Assembly (NCBI RefSeq): GCF_050749885.1
Contig: NZ_JBOIUB010000006.1
Coordinates: forward strand, 62,001-126,000
DNA from: Zooshikella sp050749885
GTDB taxonomy: Bacteria; Pseudomonadota; Gammaproteobacteria; Pseudomonadales; Zooshikellaceae
Direction of reading: 5' to 3'
Length of the DNA stretch: 64,000 nucleotides
Positions 17,336 through 25,473 of the stretch are shown here, piece by piece (within the stretch, counting starts at the first letter, position 1; every line of letters starts with the position of its first letter). Below the pieces are notes generated by a model. That model was given only the letters and a program-made list of their open reading frames with translations. It ran no database searches and had not been told where the DNA came from. Position numbers and translations under genes: made by a program.

Positions 17336-18109
17336 TTAAACTAGAAATGAATTGTTAACCACTAAACCACACCCCCAAATCAAAAATATAACACCCACAG
17401 GTTTAGCTATTTTATTACCCCAACTTACATTTTTTTCGACAGCCATAATCGCGCCTAATATAAGCATCCAAAATACACTACCCGTGCCTACAGCAAACAT
17501 AAGCAGCATTAATGCCCAACAGCACCCCACACAATAAATTCCGTGATGTAAACCTAATAGCCACGCCTGTCGGTAATGATGTCGTCCTTGCCAATATCCC
17601 ATAACAAAACCCAATGGAGTACGGCATTTATCCAAGCACTTATACTTCAGTGAACTAAATTGAAATACACCAGCCATTATCAACAAACCCGAGCTGAGTA
17701 ACCAGGTTTTATTACTCATAAATTCATAACCAAATACATTTTGAGTGATTAACCACTGGCCAATGTGAGCAACAATCCCAAAAATCAACCATATGAATAA
17801 ATAACCCGAAATTAATAAACTTATTAGCAACCAACGGTCATCGTAATCAGAAGAAATTCGGTAAACAATTTGTATTAAAGGTAATGTTGTTGGCAGCATC
17901 ATTGCGATACACATCAGCATCCAACCTAACAAATAAAGTACAACCGCAGAGGAAACAACCTGATGATGCATCCCATGAGCTGCAGGCCCATGAAGAATAT
18001 AGTGACTATAAGGTGATTGCTCCCACCAAAATAAGACTAACCATGCTACAACCACTAATAACAATGTTGTAGGAATAAATAAAGACTGCTGAAACTTGAT
18101 TGCTTTCAT
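17336..18109 (-). CDS. DUF2182 integral membrane protein (predicted metal-binding)
   Basis: A protein of about 257 aa with some six spans. DUF2182 features are WMLMCIAMMLPTTLPLIQIV, the WLLGLHHGIYCVGCCWALML segment with H, C and C in the membrane, and GAIMAVEKNVSWG near the end. The family (COG5486) is predicted to bind a metal and is usually found next to DUF1326 genes, as here. I choose ATG 18109 (MKAIKFQQSLFIPTT), because a start at 18202 would place an 11-bp inverted repeat inside the coding region. An internal ATG at 18163 is also possible. Exact start uncertain; function unknown. Confidence 0.8.
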   Translation of the reverse strand: MKAIKFQQSLFIPTTLLLVVVAWLVLFWWEQSPYSHYILHGPAAHGMHHQVVSSAVVLYLLGWMLMCIAMMLPTTLPLIQIVYRISSDYDDRWLLISLLISGYLFIWLIFGIVAHIGQWLITQNVFGYEFMSNKTWLLSSGLLIMAGVFQFSSLKYKCLDKCRTPLGFVMGYWQGRHHYRQAWLLGLHHGIYCVGCCWALMLLMFAVGTGSVFWMLILGAIMAVEKNVSWGNKIAKPVGVIFLIWGCGLVVNNSFLV

Positions 18110-18149
18110 TTTATTAAGCTTATCAGTGAAGAGAGATTTACTTGAATTT

Positions 18150-18199
18150 GTGTATACCCTCATGCCTACAAATGATTGTTCACATATTAGGGTATACAC
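18150..18199. promoter_or_regulatory. Inverted repeat upstream of the DUF2182 gene
   Basis: GTGTATACCCT (18150-18160) and AGGGTATACAC (18189-18199) form a perfect 11-bp inverted repeat with a 28-nt spacer, 40-90 bp before the chosen DUF2182 start. It may be a paired operator; there is no T tract, so a terminator is unlikely. Confidence 0.4.
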
Positions 18200-18309
18200 C
18201 AAAAGGAGACTAAAAATAACGTTGTGCAGTTATCTAGTTAATTTAACGCAATCATCCATAGAAAATTGAAGCTATACCCATAGCGAAGAATTGATTCGTG
18301 AAGGGTATA

Positions 18310-18909
18310 TTAAGCTTCAAATAAAAATTGTCCCTGGATGGCATTATGTCCCTGCATATCAATATCAAGTCCTAGTAAAGGCTGTTTCATCTTATAATCA
18401 GAAGCCTTACCAACATATGCAGGCGCACCCGGTACCGTTGAAAAAACCGTATCAGATAATGTAGAGGTACCTGTTGGCCCTGCAAAAGGTTGAAGTTCTG
18501 CACTAATGTCGCTACCAATGCGGATAGTCCCTTTACCATCATGCACTTTAAATTCAATGGGTGCTCGTTCTACAGCAACCACATCACTAATCAGTTTTAC
18601 AAGATCAGCGACGGGTCCACCTAACTCCCCCTTATAAACACTCAATAATGCATCCGCTTGCTGCTCTGAAGATTGGTCATCAACATACATCACAACGCGC
18701 CAGTTGCCTTCCATGATGTTTCCTGGAATATGAGCTGTAACCGCAATAGTCAACCCTGATACATCCAACCCATTCACTGAACCCTGATCAATGTGCCAGG
18801 CAATAATGGTATTACAGGTTTCACCATCAGGGTCTTCACCAACCCAGCACGGGCACAAAATATTACAGTCGCAAACTTCCAGTAACTTTCCTTCCAACTT
18901 GTAACCCAT
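18310..18909 (-). CDS. DUF1326 domain-containing protein
   Basis: A 199 aa soluble protein beginning MGYKLEGKLLEVCDCNILCP. It has the family signature CDCNILCPCW near residue 13 and a further GETCN, a probable metal-binding cysteine cluster. Length and motif match DUF1326, which nearly always occurs next to a DUF2182 membrane protein, the next gene downstream. I choose the second of two adjacent ATGs (18909) because GGAGG is then five bases away. The pair may act together in metal or thiol chemistry at the membrane, but no activity is established to my knowledge. Confidence 0.9.
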   Translation of the reverse strand: MGYKLEGKLLEVCDCNILCPCWVGEDPDGETCNTIIAWHIDQGSVNGLDVSGLTIAVTAHIPGNIMEGNWRVVMYVDDQSSEQQADALLSVYKGELGGPVADLVKLISDVVAVERAPIEFKVHDGKGTIRIGSDISAELQPFAGPTGTSTLSDTVFSTVPGAPAYVGKASDYKMKQPLLGLDIDMQGHNAIQGQFLFEA

Positions 18910-19098
18910 CATATCCTCCATGATATTTATTTGGTTGTTTTACCATCTATGTAAGGTATATAGAAGTTTGATGACAATTCAAGGCTTGGCCTATAGATAT
19001 GAATGATAGCCATCAGACTGTTGGCTTAGATTAATGTTTAAAGCCAAACAGGAACTAAAAGACCACCACCTCCTTTCATGAAGATTTGCCTACAAAAA

Positions 19099-19158
19099 TA
19101 TGGCAGATTTCCTACAAGCCGTACTGACATTTAGCTGTTTGCTCTAACCCTAATTTGT
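19099..19158 (+). promoter_or_regulatory. Conserved upstream block of Csr/Rsm-like RNA 2
   Basis: TATGGC (19099-19104), CCTACA (19111-19116) and CATTTAGCTGTTTGCT repeat the block in front of RNA 1 at identical spacing. The CCTACA half is GacA-box-like. A -10 is likely within TAATTTGTAG (19151-19160) but is less clear than in copy 1. Confidence 0.45.
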
Positions 19159-19164
19159 AGCATC

Positions 19165-19335
19165 ATGAACTCAACAAATCGCTAGGGGTCAGGAAGGCCA
19201 CAGGAGCTTAGAGAAAGGAAGCAATCAGGATATCTAGCGAAGAAACCTAAGTAGCTTTAGGTTAAAGGATTGGCTAAAAGGACTAGCCGCTAGGAAGGTT
19301 AAACTAAAAACCTGCTATGTTTAGCAGGTTTTTTT
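19165..19335 (+). ncRNA. CsrB/RsmZ-like CsrA-titrating small RNA (copy 2)
   Basis: About 170 nt with seven or more GGA motifs (AGGAAGG, CAGGAG, AAGGAAG, CAGGAT, AAGGAT, AAGGAC and TAGGAAGG). One is in a clear hairpin loop, GGCTA-AAAGGAC-TAGCC at about 19272-19288. It ends in a strong terminator with the same stem as RNA 1. The upstream block, the 3' half and the terminator match the RNA at 6338-6508, so the two are paralogues. Like CsrB and RsmY/Z, it should bind several CsrA/RsmA dimers and relieve repression of CsrA targets. The 5' end is an estimate. It lies in the 484-bp gap between the DUF1326 and MarR genes and does not encode a protein. Confidence 0.8.
19306..19335 (+). terminator. Intrinsic terminator of Csr/Rsm-like RNA 2
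   Basis: The stem AAAACCTGCT pairs with AGCAGGTTTT around a 6-nt loop, followed by a run of T up to 19335. Confidence 0.9.
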
Positions 19336-19405
19336 ATGTCTTTATTTTCTTTTAAACAGTAAAACATACCTCATCATAGTAGCTTTCAGCTCACATTTAT
19401 GCTCT

Positions 19406-19912
19406 TCACTCACTTAGCTCTGCGAGCCAACACTTTAATAGCGAATTTAAGTTTTCCTGATCACTCATTGAAAGCTTTGCGATAAAATCTCGCTGCAACG
19501 ATAAGTGACACTGAAAAGCATCATCTATTAACGCCTTTCCTTCATGAGTTAATTTAACCAGGACTGAACGTCGGTCATCACTGCAGTGACTTCGTTCAAT
19601 TAATCCCTTCTCCTCCAATTTATCGAGTCGGTTGGTCATGGCGCCAGAGCTTAGCAACATAGACTGGTATAACTGTGTTGGCGAAAGTGAAAATGGCTCA
19701 CCAGAACGTCTTAAAGTCGCCAATACATCAAACTCCCCCGGCTTCAAACCACAAGCACCATGACATTGTTGTACCGCACGCTCAAGCTGTTTATAAATTC
19801 GCGTCAACCGCCCATAAATCGCCATGGGCAGTAAGTCATCTGATACCCCTTGCTGTTGCCACTGACTAACTAACCGATCAATATCATCTGCTTGTAAGTT
19901 ATTATTTTTCAT
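19406..19912 (-). CDS. MarR-family transcriptional regulator
   Basis: A 168 aa repressor-type protein from ATG 19912 (GAGGC upstream; the TTG one codon earlier is less likely). The winged-helix core reads GLKPGEFDVLATLRRSGEPF, then LSPTQLYQSMLLSSGAMTNR with the recognition helix, and the wing EEKGLIERSHCSDDRRSVLV, including the DxRS motif typical of MarR. It is transcribed divergently from a CynX/NimT-like exporter; the 192-bp region between them contains palindromes fitting a MarR operator. It probably represses both genes until a small aromatic or toxic ligand binds. Confidence 0.9.
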   Translation of the reverse strand: MKNNNLQADDIDRLVSQWQQQGVSDDLLPMAIYGRLTRIYKQLERAVQQCHGACGLKPGEFDVLATLRRSGEPFSLSPTQLYQSMLLSSGAMTNRLDKLEEKGLIERSHCSDDRRSVLVKLTHEGKALIDDAFQCHLSLQRDFIAKLSMSDQENLNSLLKCWLAELSE

Positions 19913-19978
19913 CAATTTGCCTCTACAAGGTCACTCACTGCTAATACAAGATCTTAATTAAAACCTTATAAACTGTGC

Positions 19979-20002
19979 AAGTATCTTTATATAAAGATAC
20001 TT
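19979..20002. promoter_or_regulatory. 24-bp perfect palindrome, probable MarR operator
   Basis: AAGTATCTTTAT (19979-19990) is followed directly by its reverse complement to 20002. It lies between the divergent MarR and exporter genes. Confidence 0.65.
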
Positions 20003-20034
20003 TACCAAAAGCTGATTATGCCTTATAGTAAAAC

Positions 20035-20052
20035 TATCTTCATGTAAAGATA
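20035..20052. promoter_or_regulatory. Second palindromic MarR-type site
   Basis: TATCTTCATGTAAAGATA is an imperfect palindrome sharing TATCTT and AAAGATA with the site at 19979-20002. A further half site TTAAGATAG follows at 20060-20068, about 40 bp before the exporter start. Confidence 0.5.
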
Positions 20053-20104
20053 TATCATATTAAGATAGATAGCTAATGGAAAAGCTATTTTCCGGAGCAC
20101 CCTT

Positions 20105-21334
20105 ATGAGTAAACAACAATCACTTGATAACCCTAGGTCAGCGGGCTTTATCATATTACTGACGATTATTCTCATTGGCCTAAATTTAAGACCCAGTCTA
20201 GCCTCAATCGGGCCTCTGCTAGGGTCTATTCAGACTGATATCCAGTTATCGTTTAGCGCCGCATCCCTACTGACTATGCTCCCTGTACTGACTATGGGAC
20301 TGGCTATTTTTTCAGGTTTTAGCTTAGCGAAACGTCTTGGCGAAGCACGACTATTGACGTATTCAATTATTCTGCTGAGTGCAGCAACAGCTGCACGCTA
20401 CTGGGTAGATTCAACATTAATGTTAACCATCACCGCCTTTTTAGCAGGGGTAGGTATCGCGTTAATTCAAGCCCTAATGCCCGCTTTGATAAAAGCAAAC
20501 TTTCCTACCCGAGTGCCTGTGTTAATGGGTTTTTATATTACAGCCATTATGGGGGGAGCAGCGATTGCCGCAGCCGGTAGTCCTTATGTTGAAAATTTTT
20601 CAACCAACTGGCGGTTAGGTCTTGCCTGCTGGAGTGTGTTAGGTATCGTGGCCCTTGCCTTGTGGATAATTAATCACAAACACTTTCATTTCCATAATGC
20701 TAAGGGCAAACAACCCGCCCCCATTAATTATTGGACTAAACATCGTGCATGGACACTGGCCTTATTTTTTGGCTTAGGTACAGCCGCTTACACTTGTGTT
20801 TTAGCTTGGCTATCCCCTTATGCCATCGAGTTTGGTTATACACAAAAAAATGCTGGTTGGCTGTTAAGCTTTTTAACCACACTCGAAGTTGTTTCAGGTT
20901 TAATCTGTCCACTAATTGCTGCTCGCAGTAAAGACCGTCGTCCCGTCATTGTGACACTATGTTTCATGATGATGATCGGCTTTGCTGGATTAGCCTATGC
21001 GCCTGAAAAAGGCTTATGGTTATGGAGTGGATTCTTAGGCTTGGCAATTGGTGGCATCTTTCCAATGTCATTAATTGTCACTATGGACCATCACAGCAAC
21101 CCCGTCAGTGCCGGTAAATTAGCTGCTTTTGTCCAAGGTATTGGCTATATTATTGCGGCATTTTCACCATGGATTGCTGGCATTATACGAGATGTCATGA
21201 CAAGCTTTGCAAATGCCTGGTTATTACTCGCCATTTGCAGTGTAATTAGTTTAGTACTTGCCTTGCTATTCCATCCACATCGCCATCTTGAACCAGAGGA
21301 GTCTGAAGCACCTTTAGCACCTTCTGTTGCCTAG
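20105..21334 (+). CDS. MFS transporter of the CynX/NimT (YeaN) family
   Basis: A 409 aa protein with twelve predicted spans. The N-terminal motif IILIGLNLRPSLASIGPLLG is characteristic of the CynX/YeaN (NimT) group, which exports 2-nitroimidazole or takes up cyanate-like small molecules. Further conserved parts are FSLAKRLGEARLL in the loop between helices 2 and 3, MGFYITAIMGGAAIAAAGSP, and GIFPMSLIVTMDHH in helix 10. The ATG at 20105 has GGAG nine bases upstream. The divergent MarR gene and intergenic palindromes suggest substrate-induced expression. The C-terminus is a short acidic tail. Confidence 0.9.
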   Translation: MSKQQSLDNPRSAGFIILLTIILIGLNLRPSLASIGPLLGSIQTDIQLSFSAASLLTMLPVLTMGLAIFSGFSLAKRLGEARLLTYSIILLSAATAARYWVDSTLMLTITAFLAGVGIALIQALMPALIKANFPTRVPVLMGFYITAIMGGAAIAAAGSPYVENFSTNWRLGLACWSVLGIVALALWIINHKHFHFHNAKGKQPAPINYWTKHRAWTLALFFGLGTAAYTCVLAWLSPYAIEFGYTQKNAGWLLSFLTTLEVVSGLICPLIAARSKDRRPVIVTLCFMMMIGFAGLAYAPEKGLWLWSGFLGLAIGGIFPMSLIVTMDHHSNPVSAGKLAAFVQGIGYIIAAFSPWIAGIIRDVMTSFANAWLLLAICSVISLVLALLFHPHRHLEPEESEAPLAPSVA

Positions 21335-21384
21335 TTATACCTTTTGTTGCAAACCGTGTTTCCAAGATAACTACTGCAACCTTT

Positions 21385-21412
21385 GTCCTGCGCTTAGCCG
21401 CAGGACTTTTTT
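21385..21412 (+). terminator. Intrinsic terminator after the CynX-like gene
   Basis: GTCCTGCG (21385-21392) pairs with CGCAGGAC (21399-21406) across a 6-nt loop and is followed by six T. Confidence 0.9.
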
Positions 21413-21587
21413 ACCTCCCATCTAATATCTTTTTCATTATTACTTTTTTATTCCCAGCGACACATTTATAATTATACGTCAGTATACTTATATAAATGGT
21501 AGTAAATATCTTTATTAAGTAGTTATCAATGATAATATCCTCAATGAACGAGGATAAAAATACATTACTCAAGAAGTAGGCTAAACA

Positions 21588-22028
21588 ATGAAAATAACGA
21601 CTCCCAGTCAAAAAGATTATTCTGAGTTAGTATCCGTTTGGGAATCATCAGTAAGAGCAACACATGACTTTTTAACAGAGCAAGATATTTTATTTTATAA
21701 GCCTATGTTAGCGGACCAGTTTTTCCCTCAGGTCACACTCAAATGTATAAAAAATACTGATAACCGAATTTTAGGCTTTATCGGAACCGCCGAAAAGAAT
21801 ATTGAAATGCTCTTTATTGACCCAGACTATCGTGGTCAAGGGGTAGGTAAAAAACTTCTCACCTATGCACTGAATCAGCTGGGCACCACAAAAGTCGATG
21901 TCAATGAACAAAATGATCAAGCGGTAGGTTTCTATCAACACTTAGGTTTTAAAGTCATTGGACGCTCAGACAAAGACGGTATGGGTAAACCGTTTCCGTT
22001 GTTACATATGGAAATACATTGTGCGTGA
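21588..22028 (+). CDS. GNAT acetyltransferase, YjaB-like
   Basis: A 146 aa acetyltransferase. It shares with E. coli YjaB the segments VWESSVRATHDFLTEQDI, IEMLFIDPDYRGQGVGKKLL (acetyl-CoA pyrophosphate loop), VDVNEQNDQAVGFYQHLGFK and the end GMGKPFPLLHME. YjaB has been reported to acetylate lysines of proteins; the target here is unknown. It is a single gene between the exporter terminator and a convergent LysR gene. Confidence 0.88.
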   Translation: MKITTPSQKDYSELVSVWESSVRATHDFLTEQDILFYKPMLADQFFPQVTLKCIKNTDNRILGFIGTAEKNIEMLFIDPDYRGQGVGKKLLTYALNQLGTTKVDVNEQNDQAVGFYQHLGFKVIGRSDKDGMGKPFPLLHMEIHCA

Positions 22029-22049
22029 TATTCTTCCTCAAAATAAAGC

Positions 22050-22070
22050 ATATACCCTTCGGGGTATAAA
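22050..22070. terminator. Short hairpin between convergent genes
   Basis: ATATACCC TTC GGGGTATA forms an 8-bp stem with a tight loop between the convergent YjaB-like and LysR genes and is followed by AAAAA. It could end either transcript. The ATACCCTTCG core recurs elsewhere in the window. Confidence 0.45.
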
Positions 22071-22096
22071 AATCCTTAACTATGGATATATATTTT

Positions 22097-22990
22097 CTAT
22101 AAAGCACATTTCTTACTGATTTCACTCTTAATCATTGCATCAATAAAATAACGTACTTTTGCCGGCACAAATGCTGTCGATGTATAAAGCGCATGAAGTG
22201 GAAAAGAGGCTAGTTTATATTCAGGTAATACGCTGACTAAGTCACCATTGAGCAAACCCTCTTTAAATGCCCAGACAGGCCCAACATGCATACCAACCCC
22301 TTCTTCCACCAATGCTTTCACTGCAGTTACGCTATTAACGGTAAAGTTCCCAGAAACAGTAATTGATTCACTGCCATTAGGTCCTAAAAACTCAATCGGA
22401 CGCTGTATTTGGCGATGTGAATAAAACACAAACACGTGGTCCACCAATGCTTTGGGCGCTATAGGAGTACCAAACTTTGCAAGATAAGCACGCGAAGCAA
22501 CCAATACTCTTGGCACATCACCTAAACGCCGACAGATTAAACTAGAGTCGGGTAACTGACCTATTCGAATAGCCACATCAATATTTTGTGCAGTGATATC
22601 TTCAAAAATACTGCCCAACACCAACTCAACCTTTAGCGAAGGAAATGTCTGCAACATATCTTTTAAAACAGGTGCGACAAAGCGCGCTCCAAAGTCCAAT
22701 GGTGCAGTAACTCGTAACAATCCTTTTGGAGTATCCGTTTCCCCAGCAACCATTGCCTCCAATGCAGCCTGCTCATCCCGAAGACGACGCATACCTTCGT
22801 AATAAATCTGACCCGCCTCTGTCGGAGATGAACGTCTGGTGGATCGCAGCAATAGCTTTACCCCAAGCCGTGCTTCTAACATCGCAACTTTGCGACTGAC
22901 TGATGACGGATCAGTGCCAAGCTGTTCTGCTGCAGCTTTTAGGCTTCCTGCCTCAACAACACGTAAATAGATTTGTTCAGGAGACTCCAT
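22097..22990 (-). CDS. LysR-family transcriptional regulator
   Basis: A 297 aa regulator with N-terminal helix-turn-helix VVEAGSLKAAAEQLGTDPSS followed by VSRKVAMLEARLGVKLLLRS, and an effector domain from GLLRVTAPLDFGARFVAPVL. The RSTRRSSPTEAGQIYYEG stretch is the typical end of the DNA-binding part in the DsdC/PtxR-unrelated CrgA-like LysR group. It is divergent from an SDR oxidoreductase gene 148 bp away, the classical arrangement in which the LysR protein controls the neighbouring dehydrogenase. The hairpin between 22050 and 22065 separates it from the convergent YjaB-like gene. Confidence 0.88.
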   Translation of the reverse strand: MESPEQIYLRVVEAGSLKAAAEQLGTDPSSVSRKVAMLEARLGVKLLLRSTRRSSPTEAGQIYYEGMRRLRDEQAALEAMVAGETDTPKGLLRVTAPLDFGARFVAPVLKDMLQTFPSLKVELVLGSIFEDITAQNIDVAIRIGQLPDSSLICRRLGDVPRVLVASRAYLAKFGTPIAPKALVDHVFVFYSHRQIQRPIEFLGPNGSESITVSGNFTVNSVTAVKALVEEGVGMHVGPVWAFKEGLLNGDLVSVLPEYKLASFPLHALYTSTAFVPAKVRYFIDAMIKSEISKKCAL

Positions 22991-23138
22991 GCACCCACCT
23001 CATTTGATCCAACCAACTGATCACTCTTACTTCTTGCAAATTACGCAATTAGTAAATGCAATTTTGGTCTCTACCTGAGTTTATTTCAAGCAACTAAGAT
23101 GAAACTGCCATTAAAACCACTCAAGAAAGGAACAGCGC

Positions 23139-23900
23139 ATGAGCAACTCACAAGAACTCTCAGGTAAAGTTGCATTAATCACTGGTGCCGCGCGTAATAT
23201 GGGTAGAGCATTTGCGGCAGCATTAGCCACACAGGGTGCTGATATTGTTGTCCACTATCATTCAAATAGCGCTGCAGCAGAAGCAGAAGAAACCGCACGC
23301 CTCGTCAAAGAACAGGGAAAACGTGCACTCTTAGTGCAAGGAGACCTTGCCAACCCCCAAGTCGTTGAAGGCATTTTCAAAGACACTCTACAGACGTTTG
23401 GCAGAATTGATATTGTCATTAATAATGCAGGCATGATCATTAAAAAACCATTAGTAGACTACTCAGAAGAAGACTTTGACCATTCTTTTGCGATTAATAC
23501 CAAAGCGCCTTTTTTAGTTATGCAGCAGGCTGCACGTCACCTGCAAGATGGCGGCCGAATTATTAATATGGGTACTTCACTATTAGCCGCCTTTACAGGA
23601 TTCTATAGTGTTTATGCGGGTTCAAAAGCACCTCTGGAAGATTTTAGTCATGCGCTGGCTAAAGAAATTGGCAGCCGTGGAATAACCGTCAATACCGTAG
23701 CACCTGGCCCCATCAACACACCGTTTTTCCATGGGGAAGAAAATGAGCAAACTGTCGCCTACTTAAAATCAGCCAGTGTCACAGGCCGACTGGGTCAAGT
23801 CGAAGATATTGTTCCTATGATAGAGTTTTTAGCCTCAGAAAAATCACGCTGGGTCACGGGGCAAACCTTGTTAATTAATGGTGGATTTGTAACACGGTAA
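23139..23900 (+). CDS. Short-chain dehydrogenase/reductase (SDR, FabG-like)
   Basis: A 253 aa NAD(P)-dependent oxidoreductase with all classical SDR motifs: the nucleotide loop ALITGAARNMGRAFA, NNAG (in IVINNAGM), the catalytic serine (MGTSLL), YAGSK with the catalytic Tyr and Lys, and PGPINTPF after the catalytic site. The end reads GRLGQVEDIVPMIEFLASEK and TGQTLLINGGF. The HSN-type residues after the second strand (HYHSNSAAAE) suggest NADP preference. AAGGAA precedes the ATG. The divergent LysR gene probably controls it. The substrate is not readable from sequence. Confidence 0.9.
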   Translation: MSNSQELSGKVALITGAARNMGRAFAAALATQGADIVVHYHSNSAAAEAEETARLVKEQGKRALLVQGDLANPQVVEGIFKDTLQTFGRIDIVINNAGMIIKKPLVDYSEEDFDHSFAINTKAPFLVMQQAARHLQDGGRIINMGTSLLAAFTGFYSVYAGSKAPLEDFSHALAKEIGSRGITVNTVAPGPINTPFFHGEENEQTVAYLKSASVTGRLGQVEDIVPMIEFLASEKSRWVTGQTLLINGGFVTR

Positions 23901-23941
23901 TTCATCCTCATTCGCCATGCGTTTATCTTCATAACAAAGAC

Positions 23942-23985
23942 TCCCCCTATACAAACGTGTTGTTTGCATAGGGGGTTTATTCTTA
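23942..23985 (+). terminator. Intrinsic terminator after the SDR gene
   Basis: CCCCCTAT(A)CAAAC pairs with GTTTG(C)ATAGGGGG around a short loop (23943-23975), followed by a T-rich stretch. Confidence 0.85.
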
Positions 23986-24160
23986 TTCTTTCTCGCACTG
24001 ACACAATTTTAAACAATTAACGAAACAACAATACATTTTTTCCCTGGGTAGTCAGGTCAATTTAATCTAGCTTTTCCAAATAGCCAATTAATTTTAACCC
24101 CGTCATAAATGACTTTTAGGCTTCTTTGAAAGAATGGGGCAAGTGCAGAGGACAGACTTC

Positions 24161-25138
24161 ATGCAAACAAATAAATTTTGTATATTTATTACAATAACGC
24201 TTTGTCTGTCCTGCTATTCATTCAATATATGTGCTTACAGTCAGCCAAATTTATTCATATTGAATCCCGCATTTTATGATAGTCAGCATTTTCTATCAGA
24301 TATCAAACTTATACCCTGTACACTACAGAATAAAGTGAAAAGTCTTTGCTTTAAATTGAGTGTAAAAAGTACGCCCATAGAAGATGGTCCCTACTGTCCA
24401 AAAACAGTTAATGAAATAGGTGGTATTTATCCCTATGACGGCCCCACAAATCCAGGATTACGTTTATTAAATCGAGCCTTATTTGATGATATGGAGAAAG
24501 ATGGCTTCGATATTATTGATGATGAAGGCAATATTCGATATCGACTGATAGATACACGTGATAAACCATTAAAGTCAGATTATGCTTATTGTATTGAAGC
24601 CATCAAAGACATAAGTTTAAAACTTCATTATTTTATACCTGCCCTGCCCCGTTTTGCAGCCGAACCAAACTCAATGGAAGGTGCAATTAATATTGTAGGT
24701 CTGTCATTTAATGGCATTCCTATTAACGGCACACCACCATCCATAATTAATGGTCTCCCAAACGCGCCTTCTGGTTTACCTGCACTTGACCCTTGCGGAG
24801 GTCATATAAACGAAGGCTTTTATCATTCTCACATTTTTCCTGAAACCATTAACGAAAAATTAAAGCAAAACAAAATAATTGAAGTAAAATGCGAAACTAT
24901 ATATCAAAAATACAATAATGAACTCATTGCATATGCTATGGATGGATTTCCTATTTATGGTCACTTAGACCTATTTGGTAAAGTCCCGGATAACCTGGAT
25001 CAATGCAGTGGTCATGTTGCGTCAACCCTACATTATCCTTGGGGAATTTATCACTATCATGCCATGAGTCATGATCCTGTAAATATTCCACGCTGTTTAA
25101 AAGGTGAGCTAGCTGAACAGGTCCTTATTGTTGAGTGA
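24161..25138 (+). CDS. YHYH-domain exported protein
   Basis: A 325 aa protein that I start at ATG 24161 (AGAGGA upstream) with signal peptide FCIFITITLCLSCYSFNICA. Diagnostic C-terminal motifs are AYAMDGFPIYGH, then LDQCSGHVAS, and WGIYHYHAMSHDP, the repeated Tyr-His-Tyr-His element that names the YHYH family. Members are secreted or periplasmic proteins of unknown activity, possibly metal-binding given the histidines. Eight or more cysteines in the mature part suggest disulphides. It is a single gene between the SDR terminator and the two-component system. Confidence 0.8.
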   Translation: MQTNKFCIFITITLCLSCYSFNICAYSQPNLFILNPAFYDSQHFLSDIKLIPCTLQNKVKSLCFKLSVKSTPIEDGPYCPKTVNEIGGIYPYDGPTNPGLRLLNRALFDDMEKDGFDIIDDEGNIRYRLIDTRDKPLKSDYAYCIEAIKDISLKLHYFIPALPRFAAEPNSMEGAINIVGLSFNGIPINGTPPSIINGLPNAPSGLPALDPCGGHINEGFYHSHIFPETINEKLKQNKIIEVKCETIYQKYNNELIAYAMDGFPIYGHLDLFGKVPDNLDQCSGHVASTLHYPWGIYHYHAMSHDPVNIPRCLKGELAEQVLIVE

Positions 25139-25247
25139 TTTTTTAAGCTTAATTAATTCTGCAATAACATTACCGCTTTATATAAAATAAAGCATCAAAG
25201 ATTTTTAAAACACAACGTAGTACGAAATGACCAAAACCAGGCTTTTA

Positions 25248-25280
25248 TTAACCTTTTGTTAACCATTCTCCCTTTAAAGT
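25248..25280 (+). promoter_or_regulatory. TTAACC direct repeat at the promoter of the two-component operon
   Basis: TTAACC at 25248-25253 and again at 25259-25264, an 11-bp period typical of OmpR-family binding sites. A possible -10 (TAAAGT, 25275-25280) starts 10 bp after the second repeat. The same arrangement occurs before the efflux operon at 27460-27492. Confidence 0.6.
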
Positions 25281-25473
25281 GCACTCCATATTAACAGCAC
25301 GTTGAACCTTCACTACCCTAATACATACAGCGAAGACACTATCGATCATCGTGAACCTCTCAAAGGTTATGGTACGACGTTTTAAGATCATATACCCTTG
25401 ATCAATGAGAGTTGAACAGATCCAATTAGCTTCAGCCTGTGTAACGCCGACTCAAGAGAAAAGCCAGAATCAC

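Noticed and set aside
18110..18202. Upstream extension of the DUF2182 gene
   Set aside because: The extra 31 codons are not hydrophobic, differ from family starts and contain the inverted repeat.
21411..21611. 66-codon minus-strand frame between the CynX-like and YjaB-like genes
   Set aside because: It begins inside the YjaB-like coding region and ends in the terminator; no ribosome site.
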